From contig NZ_ATNM01000109.1 of NCBI RefSeq assembly GCF_000427295.1, forward strand, positions 1 to 64,000: DNA of 64,000 nt, given 5' to 3'. Below, piece by piece: positions 8,483 to 18,492 of this stretch (the first letter of the stretch is position 1; each line of letters opens with the position of its first letter). Source of the DNA: Cyclobacterium qasimii M12-11B (GTDB lineage: Bacteria > Bacteroidota > Bacteroidia > Cytophagales > Cyclobacteriaceae). The notes beneath the pieces were generated by a model. That model saw nothing but the letters and a program-made list of their open reading frames with translations, did not search any database and was not told the DNA's origin. The translations under genes were made by a program, and so were the position numbers.

Positions 8483-10012
8483 ATGAAAAACTGGATTCTC
8501 TTTTTAGCAACGGCAGTAATCGTATTCCTTTTGGCTTATTTGGCCGTAAATATTTTAGACCGTAAATCTGAAGCCAGGTTTGCCTACCAACCAAAAGTTG
8601 AAATTGAAGGAATAGAGCCAAGGGATTCTGTCTGGGGGTTGAATTTCCCGAGGCAATACCAATCCTATATGAAAACCAAGGACACCACCTTTCATAGCAT
8701 GTTCAATACGAGTGGACATAAAGACATGCTTCGGGCGGAACCTGAGATGGTAATTCTATGGGCCGGTTATGGATTTAGTAAAGACTATAACTCACCTAAG
8801 GGCCACAATCATGCCATCTCTGACATCAATGAAACACTAAGAACAGGGGCACCAATGAATGCTGGTGAAGGTCCAATGCCAAGTACTTGCTGGACATGTA
8901 AAAGTCCTGATGTACCCCGGCTAATGAAGGAAATGGGTGTAACGGAGTATTACAGTCAAAAATTCTCAGACCTGGGAGCAGAAGTAATCAATCCTATTGG
9001 CTGCGCCGATTGTCACAATCCAGAGACGATGAAACTTACAGTGACAAGGCCAGCGCTTATAGAAGCTTATGAGGCCATGGGAAAAGACATCAACGAAGCC
9101 TCTCACCAGGAAATGCGTTCCTTGGTTTGTGCCCAATGCCATGTGGAATATTATTTCGACAAGAAGAAGCCTGGGGCGGAAAATGCCAATTACCTTACCT
9201 TTCCATGGAAAGACGGCATGGACGTGGAAAGTGCAGAAGCCTATTATGATGAAGCTGGATTCTCTGATTGGACGCACCCATTGAGTAAAACGCCAATGTT
9301 AAAAGCCCAACACCCAGACTACGAATTATATAAAATGGGTGTGCATAGCAAAAGAGGCGTAAGTTGTGCGGATTGCCACATGCCTTACCAATCTGAAGGA
9401 GGTCAGAAGTTCACCAACCACAATATTGGCTCACCTCTGAGCAATGTAGAGAACAGCTGTTTTGTTTGCCATAGGGAAAAAGTAGACGATTTGATCACGG
9501 ATGTCTATGAGCGACAACGTAAGGTAAAAGAGGGTACTTCCAAACTTCAGCGACAAATAGCCATGGCCCATATAGAGGCTGCAAAAGCTTGGGAATTGGG
9601 AGCCACACAGGATCAAATGAGTACTATTCAGCAAGGCATCAGACATGCACAATGGAGATGGGATTATTCTGTAGCCTCTCATGGTGCTGCTTTTCATGCC
9701 CCACTTGAAACAAGTAGAATTGTGACCTCAGCTACTGGAATTATCCAAGAAGCCAGAATTGAACTTGCCAGGCTGTTGGCTACTCTTGGCCACAACAAAC
9801 CTGTAGAAATGCCTGATTTCACTTCAAAAGATGCCTTGCAAGCCTATATCGGCTTTGACATAGAAAAAGACTTTGCTGCCAAGGAGGATTTCCTTGAGCA
9901 AGTTGTCCCTAAATGGCTCAAGGAAGGAAAAGCCAGAGAAGCAAAAAAGAAATTCAAACAGTCAGTATCAAATAAAATACTGACCAAATTCCACCATTAT
10001 GAAAAGGTCTAA
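8483..10012 (+). CDS. nrfA: ammonia-forming cytochrome c nitrite reductase catalytic subunit NrfA
   Basis: The 509-residue product has an N-terminal hydrophobic signal/anchor (4-24) and five heme sites. The catalytic one is the lysine-ligated CWTCK (136-140). The others are CADCH 174-178, CAQCH 216-220, CADCH 295-299 and CFVCH 326-330. Active-site segments are present: LRTGAP (Arg120), HVEYYF after heme 3, and KAQHPDYE with Gln276 and His277. The enzyme reduces nitrite to ammonium with six electrons in the periplasm. Its last 14 bases overlap the start of the next gene, which supports translational coupling. Confidence 0.97.
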   Translation: MKNWILFLATAVIVFLLAYLAVNILDRKSEARFAYQPKVEIEGIEPRDSVWGLNFPRQYQSYMKTKDTTFHSMFNTSGHKDMLRAEPEMVILWAGYGFSKDYNSPKGHNHAISDINETLRTGAPMNAGEGPMPSTCWTCKSPDVPRLMKEMGVTEYYSQKFSDLGAEVINPIGCADCHNPETMKLTVTRPALIEAYEAMGKDINEASHQEMRSLVCAQCHVEYYFDKKKPGAENANYLTFPWKDGMDVESAEAYYDEAGFSDWTHPLSKTPMLKAQHPDYELYKMGVHSKRGVSCADCHMPYQSEGGQKFTNHNIGSPLSNVENSCFVCHREKVDDLITDVYERQRKVKEGTSKLQRQIAMAHIEAAKAWELGATQDQMSTIQQGIRHAQWRWDYSVASHGAAFHAPLETSRIVTSATGIIQEARIELARLLATLGHNKPVEMPDFTSKDALQAYIGFDIEKDFAAKEDFLEQVVPKWLKEGKAREAKKKFKQSVSNKILTKFHHYEKV

Positions 10013-11318
10013 TATTATAGTGGGAGCATTACTGTTATTGTTCTGCTCCCAACAGCACAGCTTTGCCCAATTTTCAATTGATGGGCAAATGCTTGTCCGA
10101 AGCGAATACCGACATGGCTACAATCAATTATTGAATGAGAGTGCAGACCCTGCTGGGTTTATCGCACATAGAGCACGAATTCAGGCAAATTACAAAGTAG
10201 ATCGCTTAAATTTCTTTATGAGCATTCAAGATGTTCGTACTTGGGGAAGCAGTTCTACTGCCAATATTTCAGATAATTATCTATCTATGCATGAGGCTTG
10301 GGCAGAAGTTGATTTTGGCGAACACTGGAAGTTGAAGCTGGGAAGGCAAGAGTTAAATTATGACAATGCACGATTTCTTGGCAACCTGGATTGGGCCCTC
10401 CAAGCCAGGTCTCACGACTTTGCTTTGATGAAGTATGAAAAGGAAAATGCCAAATTACATTTTGGAATGGGTTTTAACCAAGACAGCCAAAAGGTTAGTG
10501 GTAATGTTTTTACTACCCCTAACCAATACAAAGCCGCACAGTTTGCCAGGTATGAAAACAGCGCCGGCAAATTCAACTATGCCCTACTCTTTTGGAATGA
10601 TGGCAGGCAGTATCAGGAAACAAATAATATCAACTATACTAGTCAAGGTATTCGTTATTTACAGACTTTGGCGTTGCCAACCCTAAAATACAACCTTCCA
10701 ACAACACAGCTTTCTGGTTATTTTTATTATCAGTTTGGAAAAGATGTCTTTAACAGGTCTACCTCCGCTTACGATTTAAGTGCGCATATTACCCAAACTT
10801 TGACCGAAAACAAGGAGAGTGGCTCCAAATACACCGCAACAGCTGGTTTTGAACTGTTAAGTGGAACACCAACAAATAGCCAGCAGAAAAACAAGTCATT
10901 CGCGCCACTATATGGTACCAACCATGCCTTTAATGGTTTTATGGATTTGTTCTATGTAGGCAATCACTTTAATTCAGTGGGTTTAAGAGACATTTATCTC
11001 AGAACACGGTACAATTTTGATGCTGGCTTTTGGATTCAGGGGGATTATCATCACTTTGCCAGTACTGCAACCATACTCGAGGAACTTTACAGTGGGCCTG
11101 AGTTGGACAAGGGATTTGGTTCGGAGATTGACCTTTCTGTAGGCAAGGTGATCAGTGAGTCCGTTTCCATTCAAGCAGGTTACAGTCAATTCATTGCTTC
11201 TGATACTTTTAAACATATTCAGAACAATGGTAGCCTTAAAAGCAATCAGAATTGGGCCTATATTATGTTTGTATTCAGGCCTAACAATAAAGCCAAATTC
11301 ATTGGTGTACCCCTTTAA
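9999..11318 (+). CDS. outer-membrane porin-like beta-barrel (alginate-export-type)
   Basis: The 439-residue product has a signal peptide (hydrophobic about 7-22, ending FAQ) and then alternating amphipathic strands rich in aromatic and polar residues. Early strands read MLVRSEYRHGYNQ and FMSIQDVRTWG, then WKLKLGRQELNYDNARFLG, typical of the alginate-export/porin superfamily. The C terminus (YIMFVFRP then a short tail) fits a barrel end. It overlaps nrfA by 14 bp and precedes ccsBA by 9 bp, so it belongs to the nitrite-reduction operon. A role in letting nitrite or another small anion into the periplasm is inference from context; the family name reflects homology only. Confidence 0.75.
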   Translation: MKRSNIIVGALLLLFCSQQHSFAQFSIDGQMLVRSEYRHGYNQLLNESADPAGFIAHRARIQANYKVDRLNFFMSIQDVRTWGSSSTANISDNYLSMHEAWAEVDFGEHWKLKLGRQELNYDNARFLGNLDWALQARSHDFALMKYEKENAKLHFGMGFNQDSQKVSGNVFTTPNQYKAAQFARYENSAGKFNYALLFWNDGRQYQETNNINYTSQGIRYLQTLALPTLKYNLPTTQLSGYFYYQFGKDVFNRSTSAYDLSAHITQTLTENKESGSKYTATAGFELLSGTPTNSQQKNKSFAPLYGTNHAFNGFMDLFYVGNHFNSVGLRDIYLRTRYNFDAGFWIQGDYHHFASTATILEELYSGPELDKGFGSEIDLSVGKVISESVSIQAGYSQFIASDTFKHIQNNGSLKSNQNWAYIMFVFRPNNKAKFIGVPL

Positions 11319-11327
11319 AATAGCCCT

Positions 11328-14300
11328 ATGAAATTCCTTCTCTCCACCAAAGTATCCGTGTTGCTTCTTTTTATACTTGCTGTAACAATGGGTATTGCCA
11401 CTTTTGTAGAAAATGACCATGGTACAGCCGTAGCCAGAGCCCTGTTTTACGAAGCCTGGTGGTTTGAATTAATTATGATCTGGCTTTGTATAAATTTCAT
11501 TACCCATATTGGCCAGTACAAATTATTAAGCAAAGAAAAGCTACCGTTGGGAATGTTTCACATTGCCTTTATCGTCATTATTGTCGGTGCAGGTGTCACC
11601 AGGATATTTAGTAAAGAAGGAGTTATTCATATACGCACAGGAAATGCAGAGAACGTTTATTACAGCAGTGAAAATCACCTACAATTAGAAGGTGGAGCTG
11701 GTGTGCATTACAGTGAAGGAGCTGAATTTACGTCCAAAACATTTAAACCTACGAGCTATGATTTAATCTTGGATGGTCAAGAATTTGAGTTGGTTTTAGA
11801 GGAATATATTCCAGCTGCCAAGAGTTCATTTATTCCGGGTTCTGAAACCATTATTGAGCTTTCTTTTGTAAACGAAGGAACAAGAGAAGATCAAATGTTA
11901 AGACATGGAGAAACTTTGGTTTTAGGTGACATAAGCCTGGAAATGCAAGAAGGAGGAAATGCTCCACTGAGAATTTATAAAAGTGATTCTGGTTGGCAAA
12001 TAGCATCAGAGGTTCACCTTCAAGTAATGGAAATGGCTACACAACAGATTGGGGTATTGCATGCCAATTCAGTGGAAACTTTAAAACTTAGATCTCTTTA
12101 CCAATGGGAAACGGGCGCACTGGTCGTAAGAGACATTAAAGAAAATGTGAGCCTTAGTTATATACCTGAGGAAGATCCAGAGATAGCTAAAAACTATGCA
12201 GATGCATTAAAAATGAGTCTTTATGACTCAAAAAACACCAAACTGGCTTCGGATTTTTTTCCAAAAGTAAGTTATAAACCCGCTTGGATAGCATTTAATA
12301 TTGGGGATAACACCTACCACATGACCTATGGGCCTAAAGCACAGAAGCTTCCTTTTTCTCTATACCTAAACACCTTTGACCTCAAACGCTATCCTGGCTC
12401 CCAAAGTCCTGAAAGTTATGCCAGCGAAGTGATGGTACAAGACAATGGGGAATCATGGCCCTACCGAATCTTTATGAACAATGTGTTGGATCATAAAGGT
12501 TACCGATTTTATCAAAGTTCCTACGACGCTGACGAACAAGGCACCATCCTCACCATCAATCAGGACCGACCAGGAACCTACCTGACCTATATCGGCTATT
12601 TATTTTTAGGCTTAGGAATGTTCTTGACGTTATTTGCGAAAAACAGTCGCTTCAATATGCTACAGCGTCGACTAGGCAAGCTTTCAGCAGGAACCAGTTT
12701 GACTATTCTTTTGAGCCTTCTCTCTTTTGCTGTTAAAGGTCAAGAAAACAGGTCTCCAGAAAGTTTTGTAGTGCCAAAAGAGAAAGCAGAAGCTTATGGC
12801 AAACTGATTGTTCAGGACCTGGATGGGCGAATGAAACCATTGAATACACTGGCCAATGAAATTACCCGAAAACTTAGTGGCAAGGCTGAAATTGAAATTC
12901 AAAATGAAGGAGAAACTATCGTTCTTAGCCCGGAACAGTTTTTACTCGCGGTTCAATTGGAGCCAGCCTATTTTAGTAGCTTGCCTTTAATAAAAGTGAA
13001 CCAAAAGAAGTCCCTGGAAGTGTTTCAGGCTTTAGGTAAAACTCCCACTGGGCACCTTAATTTTATGGATTTTGTAGATGAAGAGGGCAATTATTTACTC
13101 TCCGAATTGGTAGAAAAGGCCAATCTACTTAAACCCTCAGAAAGAAATGAGGGTCATAAGGAATTGCTAAAAACAGATGAACGATTCAATATTTTTTATG
13201 CTGTATTGATTGGAGATTTCCTAAAATTATATCCCAACCGATTGGATGACAATCACACCTGGTATACCAGTTCCCAGTTCACCAACGGTTTTGAGGAGGA
13301 GGATGCCATTTTTGTACAAAACATTGGTAAGTTGTATTTAAGCAACCTTAAGGAAGGCTTATTAACTGGAAATTGGGAAAAAGCAGATGAAGCCTTTGAC
13401 TATATAGATTTGTATCAGAAGGAGGCTGGAAAAGCGGTCTATCCAAAAGAAGCCGAAATCAAAGGTGAATTGCTGTTTAACAAGCTAAAGCTTGGAAATC
13501 GGCTGTTTGGATATTTCTGGTTATTGGGTTTGCTGATGCTAGGCCTGGCAATTACGGCATTGTTTATTTCTGGCAAAGCACTAAGAATTAGTTGGAAGGC
13601 TGGAGTGCTATTGGCTTGGATTGGCTGGGTAGTCTTTACCTTACACTTGTCACTTCGCTGGTACATTGCCAAGCATCCGCCCTGGAGTGATGGGTTCGAG
13701 ATGCTGGTTTTTGTAGCCTGGGGAGTACTCTTGTTTGGTTTAATATTTGGAAGGAAATCACATTTCACTGTTCCGCTGGGTTTGTTGTTTTCTGGTACCT
13801 TACTCTTTGTGAGCTTTTTGGACTGGCTCAATCCTGAAATCACCAACCTAATGCCGGTACTTCACTCCTACTGGCTGAAAATTCATGTGGCCATTATTGT
13901 TAGTGGCTATGCACCACTTGCCCTTTCAGCAATCATAGCTTTGTTAAGCCTATGTTTGCTAATTTTTAAACCTTCAATACCTAATTCCAGGTGGTGGCTA
14001 TCCATGAAAGAGCTAATCGTAGTCAATGAACTGTCCATCACCGTAGGTTTATTTTTACTTACCATAGGCACTTTTCTTGGTGGAGTCTGGGCCAATGAAA
14101 GCTGGGGAAGGTATTGGGCGTGGGACCCTAAGGAAACCTGGGCCCTTATCTCTGTTGTAATTTATGCTGTGGTGTTACACCTGAGGCTTATTCCAGGAAG
14201 TCGAAACGCCATAATTTACAATTTGGCAAGTTTATGGGCTTTCAGTTCCATAATTATGACCTCATTTGGCGTGAATTATTACCTTTCTGGGTTGCACTCT

Positions 14301-14435
14301 TATGCCAAGGGAGATCCAGTTCCCGTACCTAACTGGGTTTATGTAGCGACGGCCATTCTGTTTATTATTTCAATAGCTGCCTACCTAAGGTTTAGTAAAT
14401 TGACAGAAGCTGAAAAGCGACAATTGATGATTTAA
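11328..14435 (+). CDS. ccsBA: ResB-CcsA fusion, system II cytochrome c biogenesis protein
   Basis: The 1035-residue product joins a ResB/CcsB-type N-terminal half to a CcsA/ResC-type C-terminal half. The N-terminal half has membrane segments near 7-24, 37-55, 69-87 and about 423-440, and a large periplasmic region. A second extracytoplasmic region covers about 470-710, and a CcsA bundle fills the last 310 residues. The heme-handling WWD motif is intact (WGRYWAWDPKETW, about 925-937). Histidine segments likely to hold heme axial ligands are HPPWSDGFEM, HSYWLKIHV and HSYAKG. It exports heme and ligates it to CxxCH motifs, here most plausibly those of NrfH and NrfA. The CWTCK site of NrfA often needs a dedicated lyase, and this operon-borne copy could be it; that is inference. 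Confidence 0.93.
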   Translation: MKFLLSTKVSVLLLFILAVTMGIATFVENDHGTAVARALFYEAWWFELIMIWLCINFITHIGQYKLLSKEKLPLGMFHIAFIVIIVGAGVTRIFSKEGVIHIRTGNAENVYYSSENHLQLEGGAGVHYSEGAEFTSKTFKPTSYDLILDGQEFELVLEEYIPAAKSSFIPGSETIIELSFVNEGTREDQMLRHGETLVLGDISLEMQEGGNAPLRIYKSDSGWQIASEVHLQVMEMATQQIGVLHANSVETLKLRSLYQWETGALVVRDIKENVSLSYIPEEDPEIAKNYADALKMSLYDSKNTKLASDFFPKVSYKPAWIAFNIGDNTYHMTYGPKAQKLPFSLYLNTFDLKRYPGSQSPESYASEVMVQDNGESWPYRIFMNNVLDHKGYRFYQSSYDADEQGTILTINQDRPGTYLTYIGYLFLGLGMFLTLFAKNSRFNMLQRRLGKLSAGTSLTILLSLLSFAVKGQENRSPESFVVPKEKAEAYGKLIVQDLDGRMKPLNTLANEITRKLSGKAEIEIQNEGETIVLSPEQFLLAVQLEPAYFSSLPLIKVNQKKSLEVFQALGKTPTGHLNFMDFVDEEGNYLLSELVEKANLLKPSERNEGHKELLKTDERFNIFYAVLIGDFLKLYPNRLDDNHTWYTSSQFTNGFEEEDAIFVQNIGKLYLSNLKEGLLTGNWEKADEAFDYIDLYQKEAGKAVYPKEAEIKGELLFNKLKLGNRLFGYFWLLGLLMLGLAITALFISGKALRISWKAGVLLAWIGWVVFTLHLSLRWYIAKHPPWSDGFEMLVFVAWGVLLFGLIFGRKSHFTVPLGLLFSGTLLFVSFLDWLNPEITNLMPVLHSYWLKIHVAIIVSGYAPLALSAIIALLSLCLLIFKPSIPNSRWWLSMKELIVVNELSITVGLFLLTIGTFLGGVWANESWGRYWAWDPKETWALISVVIYAVVLHLRLIPGSRNAIIYNLASLWAFSSIIMTSFGVNYYLSGLHSYAKGDPVPVPNWVYVATAILFIISIAAYLRFSKLTEAEKRQLMI

Positions 14436-14518
14436 TACAAATTTTTAAGCCTCTAAAGTAAATACATTTTTGAACCTAACTTAGATTGAATTAATTTTCA
14501 ATGTTAACTTACGATAAA

Positions 14519-15157
14519 ATGAAACTGCCCTTTATTATCTACTTACTTTTCCTTAGCTTTTTATCTTTTGGCCAGGAAATAGTCATTCCAAATGGTTATG
14601 AATTGATTGCTGAAGATATTGGAGATTTGGACAAGGATCAGATCTGTGAAAAAGTACTTGTATTTGAAACCTCAGAACCCTCTGAATATGGGAATGTCAG
14701 AGAAATTCAAGTGCTGAAATATTCGAACGGAAAATGGCAGGTTTGGAAAAAGTCCAGCAATGCCATTTTAAAAAGTCAGGAAGGCGGCGTTATGGGTGAT
14801 CCATTTGAGGAGATAGCCATTGAAAATGGTATTTTGACAATAAGCTTTTCTGGTGGTAGCAGTTGGAAATGGTTTTACAAAGATAAATACAGGTTTCAAA
14901 ACGAAGAATTTGAACTGATAGGCCATACAAGCATTTATGGGAGAAATTGTGACTATTGGGCCAGCTTTGATTTCAATATTTCTACAGGGAAAATAATCTA
15001 CGAAAAGGAATATGAAGATTGTGAAAAAGATCAGGAAATCTATAAAACAGAAGTGGAAGAGTTCTTTTATAAAGGGCTGAAAATAAACCTTAACAATAGA
15101 AATTTGGATAAAGTAAAGCTCACTACACCAAAGTACCAGGAAGACCTGTATCTATAA
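14519..15157 (+). CDS. exported protein of unknown function
   Basis: About 212 residues counted from the ATG at 14519. That start places a clean signal peptide (MKLPFIIYLLFLSFLSFGQ) at the N terminus; the ATG at 14501 adds six polar residues. The mature part has a DLDKDQICEKVLVFE segment, resembling the acidic loops of VCBS/FG-GAP-like proteins, followed by a beta-rich body with GGSSWKWFYKDKYRFQ. I recognise no catalytic motif. It lies 65 bp after ccsBA on the same strand and ends at a strong hairpin terminator, so it may be the last gene of that unit. Confidence 0.6.
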   Translation: MKLPFIIYLLFLSFLSFGQEIVIPNGYELIAEDIGDLDKDQICEKVLVFETSEPSEYGNVREIQVLKYSNGKWQVWKKSSNAILKSQEGGVMGDPFEEIAIENGILTISFSGGSSWKWFYKDKYRFQNEEFELIGHTSIYGRNCDYWASFDFNISTGKIIYEKEYEDCEKDQEIYKTEVEEFFYKGLKINLNNRNLDKVKLTTPKYQEDLYL

Positions 15158-15229
15158 AAATTGTGGTATAAGTTCGAATAAGCTAAAATTATAAATGCTT
15201 TCTAAGGGAACACAATTAAAAAGTTAATG

Positions 15230-15287
15230 AAAAAGCAGTTTTTAGCTGAATAGTGATTGATGATTCAGGTTCTAAAAACTGCTTTTT
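15230..15287. terminator. bidirectional rho-independent terminator
   Basis: A perfect 16-bp stem is formed by 15230-15245 and 15272-15287 (arms AAAAAGCAGTTTTTAG and its complement) around a 26-nt loop. Both arms end in A5/T5, so a U-tract follows on either strand. It lies between the convergent exported-protein gene and the carbonic anhydrase gene. Confidence 0.85.
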
Positions 15288-15294
15288 CCCATAT

Positions 15295-15945
15295 TTATTT
15301 CGTTAAAGGCTCGCCAATAACAGTTTTCATAAATGCTACCTCTCCAGTATCCACATCATAGTAGCCACCAGTCATTCCAATTTCTCCATTTTCATACAGC
15401 TCTCTTAATACCGGACTTTCTTGTAGAATCAAATCCATGGTAGAAATTACGTTCTGCTTTTCAACAGCTCTAATAAATGCAACATCGGTTTTTTCTGTAT
15501 TAGGCATTTTGATGGTAACTTCATCTATAGCAGGATGAACCTTTTCTAACAAACCTGTTAGGTTTCCTATTTTCACACCAGCACATGCGCCTTTAATTGC
15601 ACCGCATTTACTATGTCCAAGGACTACTATTTGTTTTGTACCAGCAAGCTTACAGGCAAATTCCATGCTTCCCAAAATGTCTTTGTTAATCACATTCCCC
15701 GCAATTCTAACACTAAAAATGTCGCCTAAACCTTGATCAAAAACCAATTCAGCTGAAGTTCTGCTGTCAATGCAGCTCAAGACGACAGCAAAAGGAAACT
15801 GTCCATCTTTGGTGTCATTTACTTGCTCAAGTAAATTTCTATTTATTTTAAGGTTACTTATAAATCGTTGATTGCCTTCTTTTAAAATGGTCAGAGCCTT
15901 GGCAGGTGTCATTGTGGCCTGGGTTTCTGCAGTATGTGCTTTCAT
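15295..15945 (-). CDS. can: beta-carbonic anhydrase
   Basis: The 216-residue product has the zinc site and dyad of beta-class enzymes: Cys58, Asp60 and Arg62 in CIDSRTS, and His111 and Cys114 in HSKCGA. It interconverts CO2 and bicarbonate. I see no signal peptide, so it should be cytoplasmic. It lies 195 bp downstream of the SulP gene on the same strand; SulP-carbonic anhydrase pairs usually mean bicarbonate uptake or pH handling. The gene symbol is a class-level assignment. Confidence 0.93.
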   Translation of the reverse strand: MKAHTAETQATMTPAKALTILKEGNQRFISNLKINRNLLEQVNDTKDGQFPFAVVLSCIDSRTSAELVFDQGLGDIFSVRIAGNVINKDILGSMEFACKLAGTKQIVVLGHSKCGAIKGACAGVKIGNLTGLLEKVHPAIDEVTIKMPNTEKTDVAFIRAVEKQNVISTMDLILQESPVLRELYENGEIGMTGGYYDVDTGEVAFMKTVIGEPLTK

Positions 15946-16140
15946 TATTTGGTTTCTTTTTAAATATGGGTATCAATACAACCAGGAAAAGTGAATAAGA
16001 ATCGACTTAATGTTGCATTCAATAAGAGTTTTACCCCCTTGATACTTTCCTCAGCTATAGTGGAATATAAAATACCAAGAAGTAAAGTTTTATTGTTTAA
16101 TTGCGAACATTAAACGTCCAATTATATTTCCTGGCAAAAA

Positions 16141-17745
16141 TTAATTGTTAAACAATTGGCTAATTCTTTCTTCTGATAAAAGATTTTTGTCAATGTATAC
16201 TTTATTGTTCGTTTCAATGTCATTGTCAAGTCGGTAAGCATCTTTAAATCCTACCAATATAACTTTTATTCCTTTTTCCTTGGCATTAATCATTTTAAAC
16301 TCGTGGATTAAATCCAAAACATCCTGTGCAATATAAATTGTATCGGAGGCATTAATGATAACGTTAGAATTTCTTGGGAGTTTATTTAGTGTCAGTTTAA
16401 TTGCAGCCTTGTTAAGAAATGAAACTTCTTGAGCTAAATCTACATGTATCACATCTCCAGCCGTATACTCTTCTTTTCTAAAGAAATATGCTTTCTTAAT
16501 ATTTCCTCTTAAGATGAAAATCACACTTAAGATCATTCCCAATGCAACACCATTTAACAAGCCTAGGAAAACAACGGCTAATAGGGTAATGATGAAAGGA
16601 ATAAACTGGTATTTTCCTCTCTCCCAAAAGTGCTTTACAGTAGAAGGATTAGCCAATTTGTACCCTATAATCAATAAAATAGCTGCTAGAGTAGCCATTG
16701 GAATCATGTTTAGTATAGTAGGTATACTTAACACACTAATAAGTAACAGTAATCCGTGTATGACGGCAGACATTTTTGTTTTTGCTCCAGCACTTACGTT
16801 TGCAGAGGAACGAACTACCACAGAGGTCATTGGCAATCCACCTAATAAACCACTGATCATGTTACCAATACCTTGCGCTTTTAATTCTACGTTAGTATTA
16901 ACAAATCGTTTTAATGGATCCAATCTTTCAGTCGCCTCAATACATAGAAGCGTCTCAATAGATGCCACAATTGTTATGGTAATGGCAACAATCCACACCC
17001 CAGGGTTGAATATTGCGGTATAATTAGGGGATACAAAAATTCCTTTAAATTCTTCAATACTTTTAGGAACAGGGAGGTTTACCATGTATTCTGAAGTGAC
17101 TGCTAACGAACTATCCGTCAGCATAAATACACCATTGATAACAATGCCTGTTACCACAGCCACCAATGCACCAGGCACCAGTTTTAACTTTTTCAATGCA
17201 GGAGTTTTATCCCAAGTTATAAGTACTGCCAAAGAGGCAACTGTGATGATCAATATTCCTGGTTGGATGTCTTGGAAAGCAGCAAAAATATCGGCAAAGA
17301 TACCTAAACCTGAACTTATTTCTACGTCAGAACCTAAGGCAAGAGGGATTTGCTGAATAAATATTATTACTCCGATACCTGCAAGCATTCCCTCAATGAC
17401 ATTCGAAGGAAAGTAATTAGAAATGGTACCTGCCTTCATTAATCCTAAAAGTAATTGCATTGCTCCTGCCAAAACAACAGCAACTAAAAAGGATTCATAG
17501 CCTAGATCAGCAATGGCAACGAAAACGATTGCCGTCAAACCTGCTGCAGGGCCTGAGACACTTATATGGGATTGACTTAGGAAACCAACAACAATACCGC
17601 CAATAATCCCGGTAATTATTCCTGAAAATAAAGGAGCTCCAGATGCCAAAGCTATTCCTAAACACAATGGTAAAGCTACCAGAAATACCACCAAACCTGA
17701 TGCAACATCTGATTTCAGATGTGCAAATAGATTGTTACTTTTCAT
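16141..17745 (-). CDS. SulP family anion transporter with C-terminal STAS domain
   Basis: The 534-residue product has a SulP core of many membrane segments. It carries the family signature SQSHISVSGPAAGLTAIV near residues 55-75 and GMLAGIGVIIFIQQIP in the middle. A C-terminal cytoplasmic STAS domain covers about 430-525 (NVIINASDTIYIAQDVLDL, then GIKVILVGF). SulP proteins move sulfate, bicarbonate or other anions. The carbonic anhydrase downstream favours bicarbonate, but the substrate is inferred. Confidence 0.9.
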   Translation of the reverse strand: MKSNNLFAHLKSDVASGLVVFLVALPLCLGIALASGAPLFSGIITGIIGGIVVGFLSQSHISVSGPAAGLTAIVFVAIADLGYESFLVAVVLAGAMQLLLGLMKAGTISNYFPSNVIEGMLAGIGVIIFIQQIPLALGSDVEISSGLGIFADIFAAFQDIQPGILIITVASLAVLITWDKTPALKKLKLVPGALVAVVTGIVINGVFMLTDSSLAVTSEYMVNLPVPKSIEEFKGIFVSPNYTAIFNPGVWIVAITITIVASIETLLCIEATERLDPLKRFVNTNVELKAQGIGNMISGLLGGLPMTSVVVRSSANVSAGAKTKMSAVIHGLLLLISVLSIPTILNMIPMATLAAILLIIGYKLANPSTVKHFWERGKYQFIPFIITLLAVVFLGLLNGVALGMILSVIFILRGNIKKAYFFRKEEYTAGDVIHVDLAQEVSFLNKAAIKLTLNKLPRNSNVIINASDTIYIAQDVLDLIHEFKMINAKEKGIKVILVGFKDAYRLDNDIETNNKVYIDKNLLSEERISQLFNN

Positions 17746-17853
17746 GTAAATGTATTATGAGTTTGAAATTCTTACCCTAACAAAATAATTTTTGCTTAGG
17801 CAGATAGATAAAAAACCAATGACAACGAGAAGTGTCATGGACTAACAAAAGAA

Positions 17854-18210
17854 TTAGGATAACTCAGGAGGTGGGACAATTATGCCCGGACTATGGAGAC
17901 TTGTTAATATCTTTTCAAAATTAATGTCGGAAGAAAATTTACTGATAAAGGAATGCTCAGGTAGAAAGTTATTGGATGTAAAAAAATCATCAATGTCCAA
18001 TTCACTTTTTACTTCATTCTCCTTAGTCTCTTCTTCAGCAAACGAAAAAATCATAGAAATATTTACATCTTCATCTATTGCTGTGACTATAATTGTAGGC
18101 ACAAACAACAAGGATAGGAAAATTCCTAAAAATGCAAAAGCAATGTTTCTATATGTTCTTTTTTCGAATATCAATCTTATAATTTGAGAATGCAATATAG
18201 TGAATAACAC
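17854..18210 (-). CDS. small single-pass membrane protein of unknown function
   Basis: The 118-residue product has one hydrophobic segment (about 23-44, AFAFLGIFLSLLFVPTIIVTA). An acidic, low-complexity C-terminal region follows (EEETKENEVKSELDIDD, ending PPPELS). No family is recognised. It starts 109 bp upstream of the SulP gene on the same strand and could be a small partner of it. Coding is supported by reading direction and the membrane segment only; an ORF of 306 bases overlaps it on the other strand. Confidence 0.45.
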   Translation of the reverse strand: MLFTILHSQIIRLIFEKRTYRNIAFAFLGIFLSLLFVPTIIVTAIDEDVNISMIFSFAEEETKENEVKSELDIDDFFTSNNFLPEHSFISKFSSDINFEKILTSLHSPGIIVPPPELS

Positions 18211-18492
18211 AAAATATAACGCACACTCTTTAATAATGTTTAGATTTTTTCAACTTTTTTGCCCTTTTAGCTTAAAAAGGGTTGTTATTTTATAAAAATG
18301 AAAAAGGTTTTTTAGTTAACAATCAATCATTTAACCAAGCTCCATTATCGAATTATAAAATCATCGATTGATCAAAATCAAATAATTCCATCCCAAATTG
18401 ACATTTGTTATGCTTTTGGGAAGTTTTATTTTTTTTCAAGAAGCGCATCTCTTTTGATTCCAGACTATAAATTCGGCTTCGAGATAAAAATA

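Noticed and set aside
10983-11420. 145-codon minus-strand frame across the barrel and ccsBA genes
   Set aside because: Antisense to two well-supported genes, no family features.
17882-18187. Plus-strand frame of 101 codons overlapping the small membrane protein
   Set aside because: It mirrors the minus-strand frame; the minus-strand product has a membrane segment and fits the direction of neighbours.
18262-18281. CCCTTTT/AAAAGGG hairpin upstream of the small membrane protein gene
   Set aside because: The U-tract is on the plus strand, opposite to both neighbouring genes; weak 7-bp stem.
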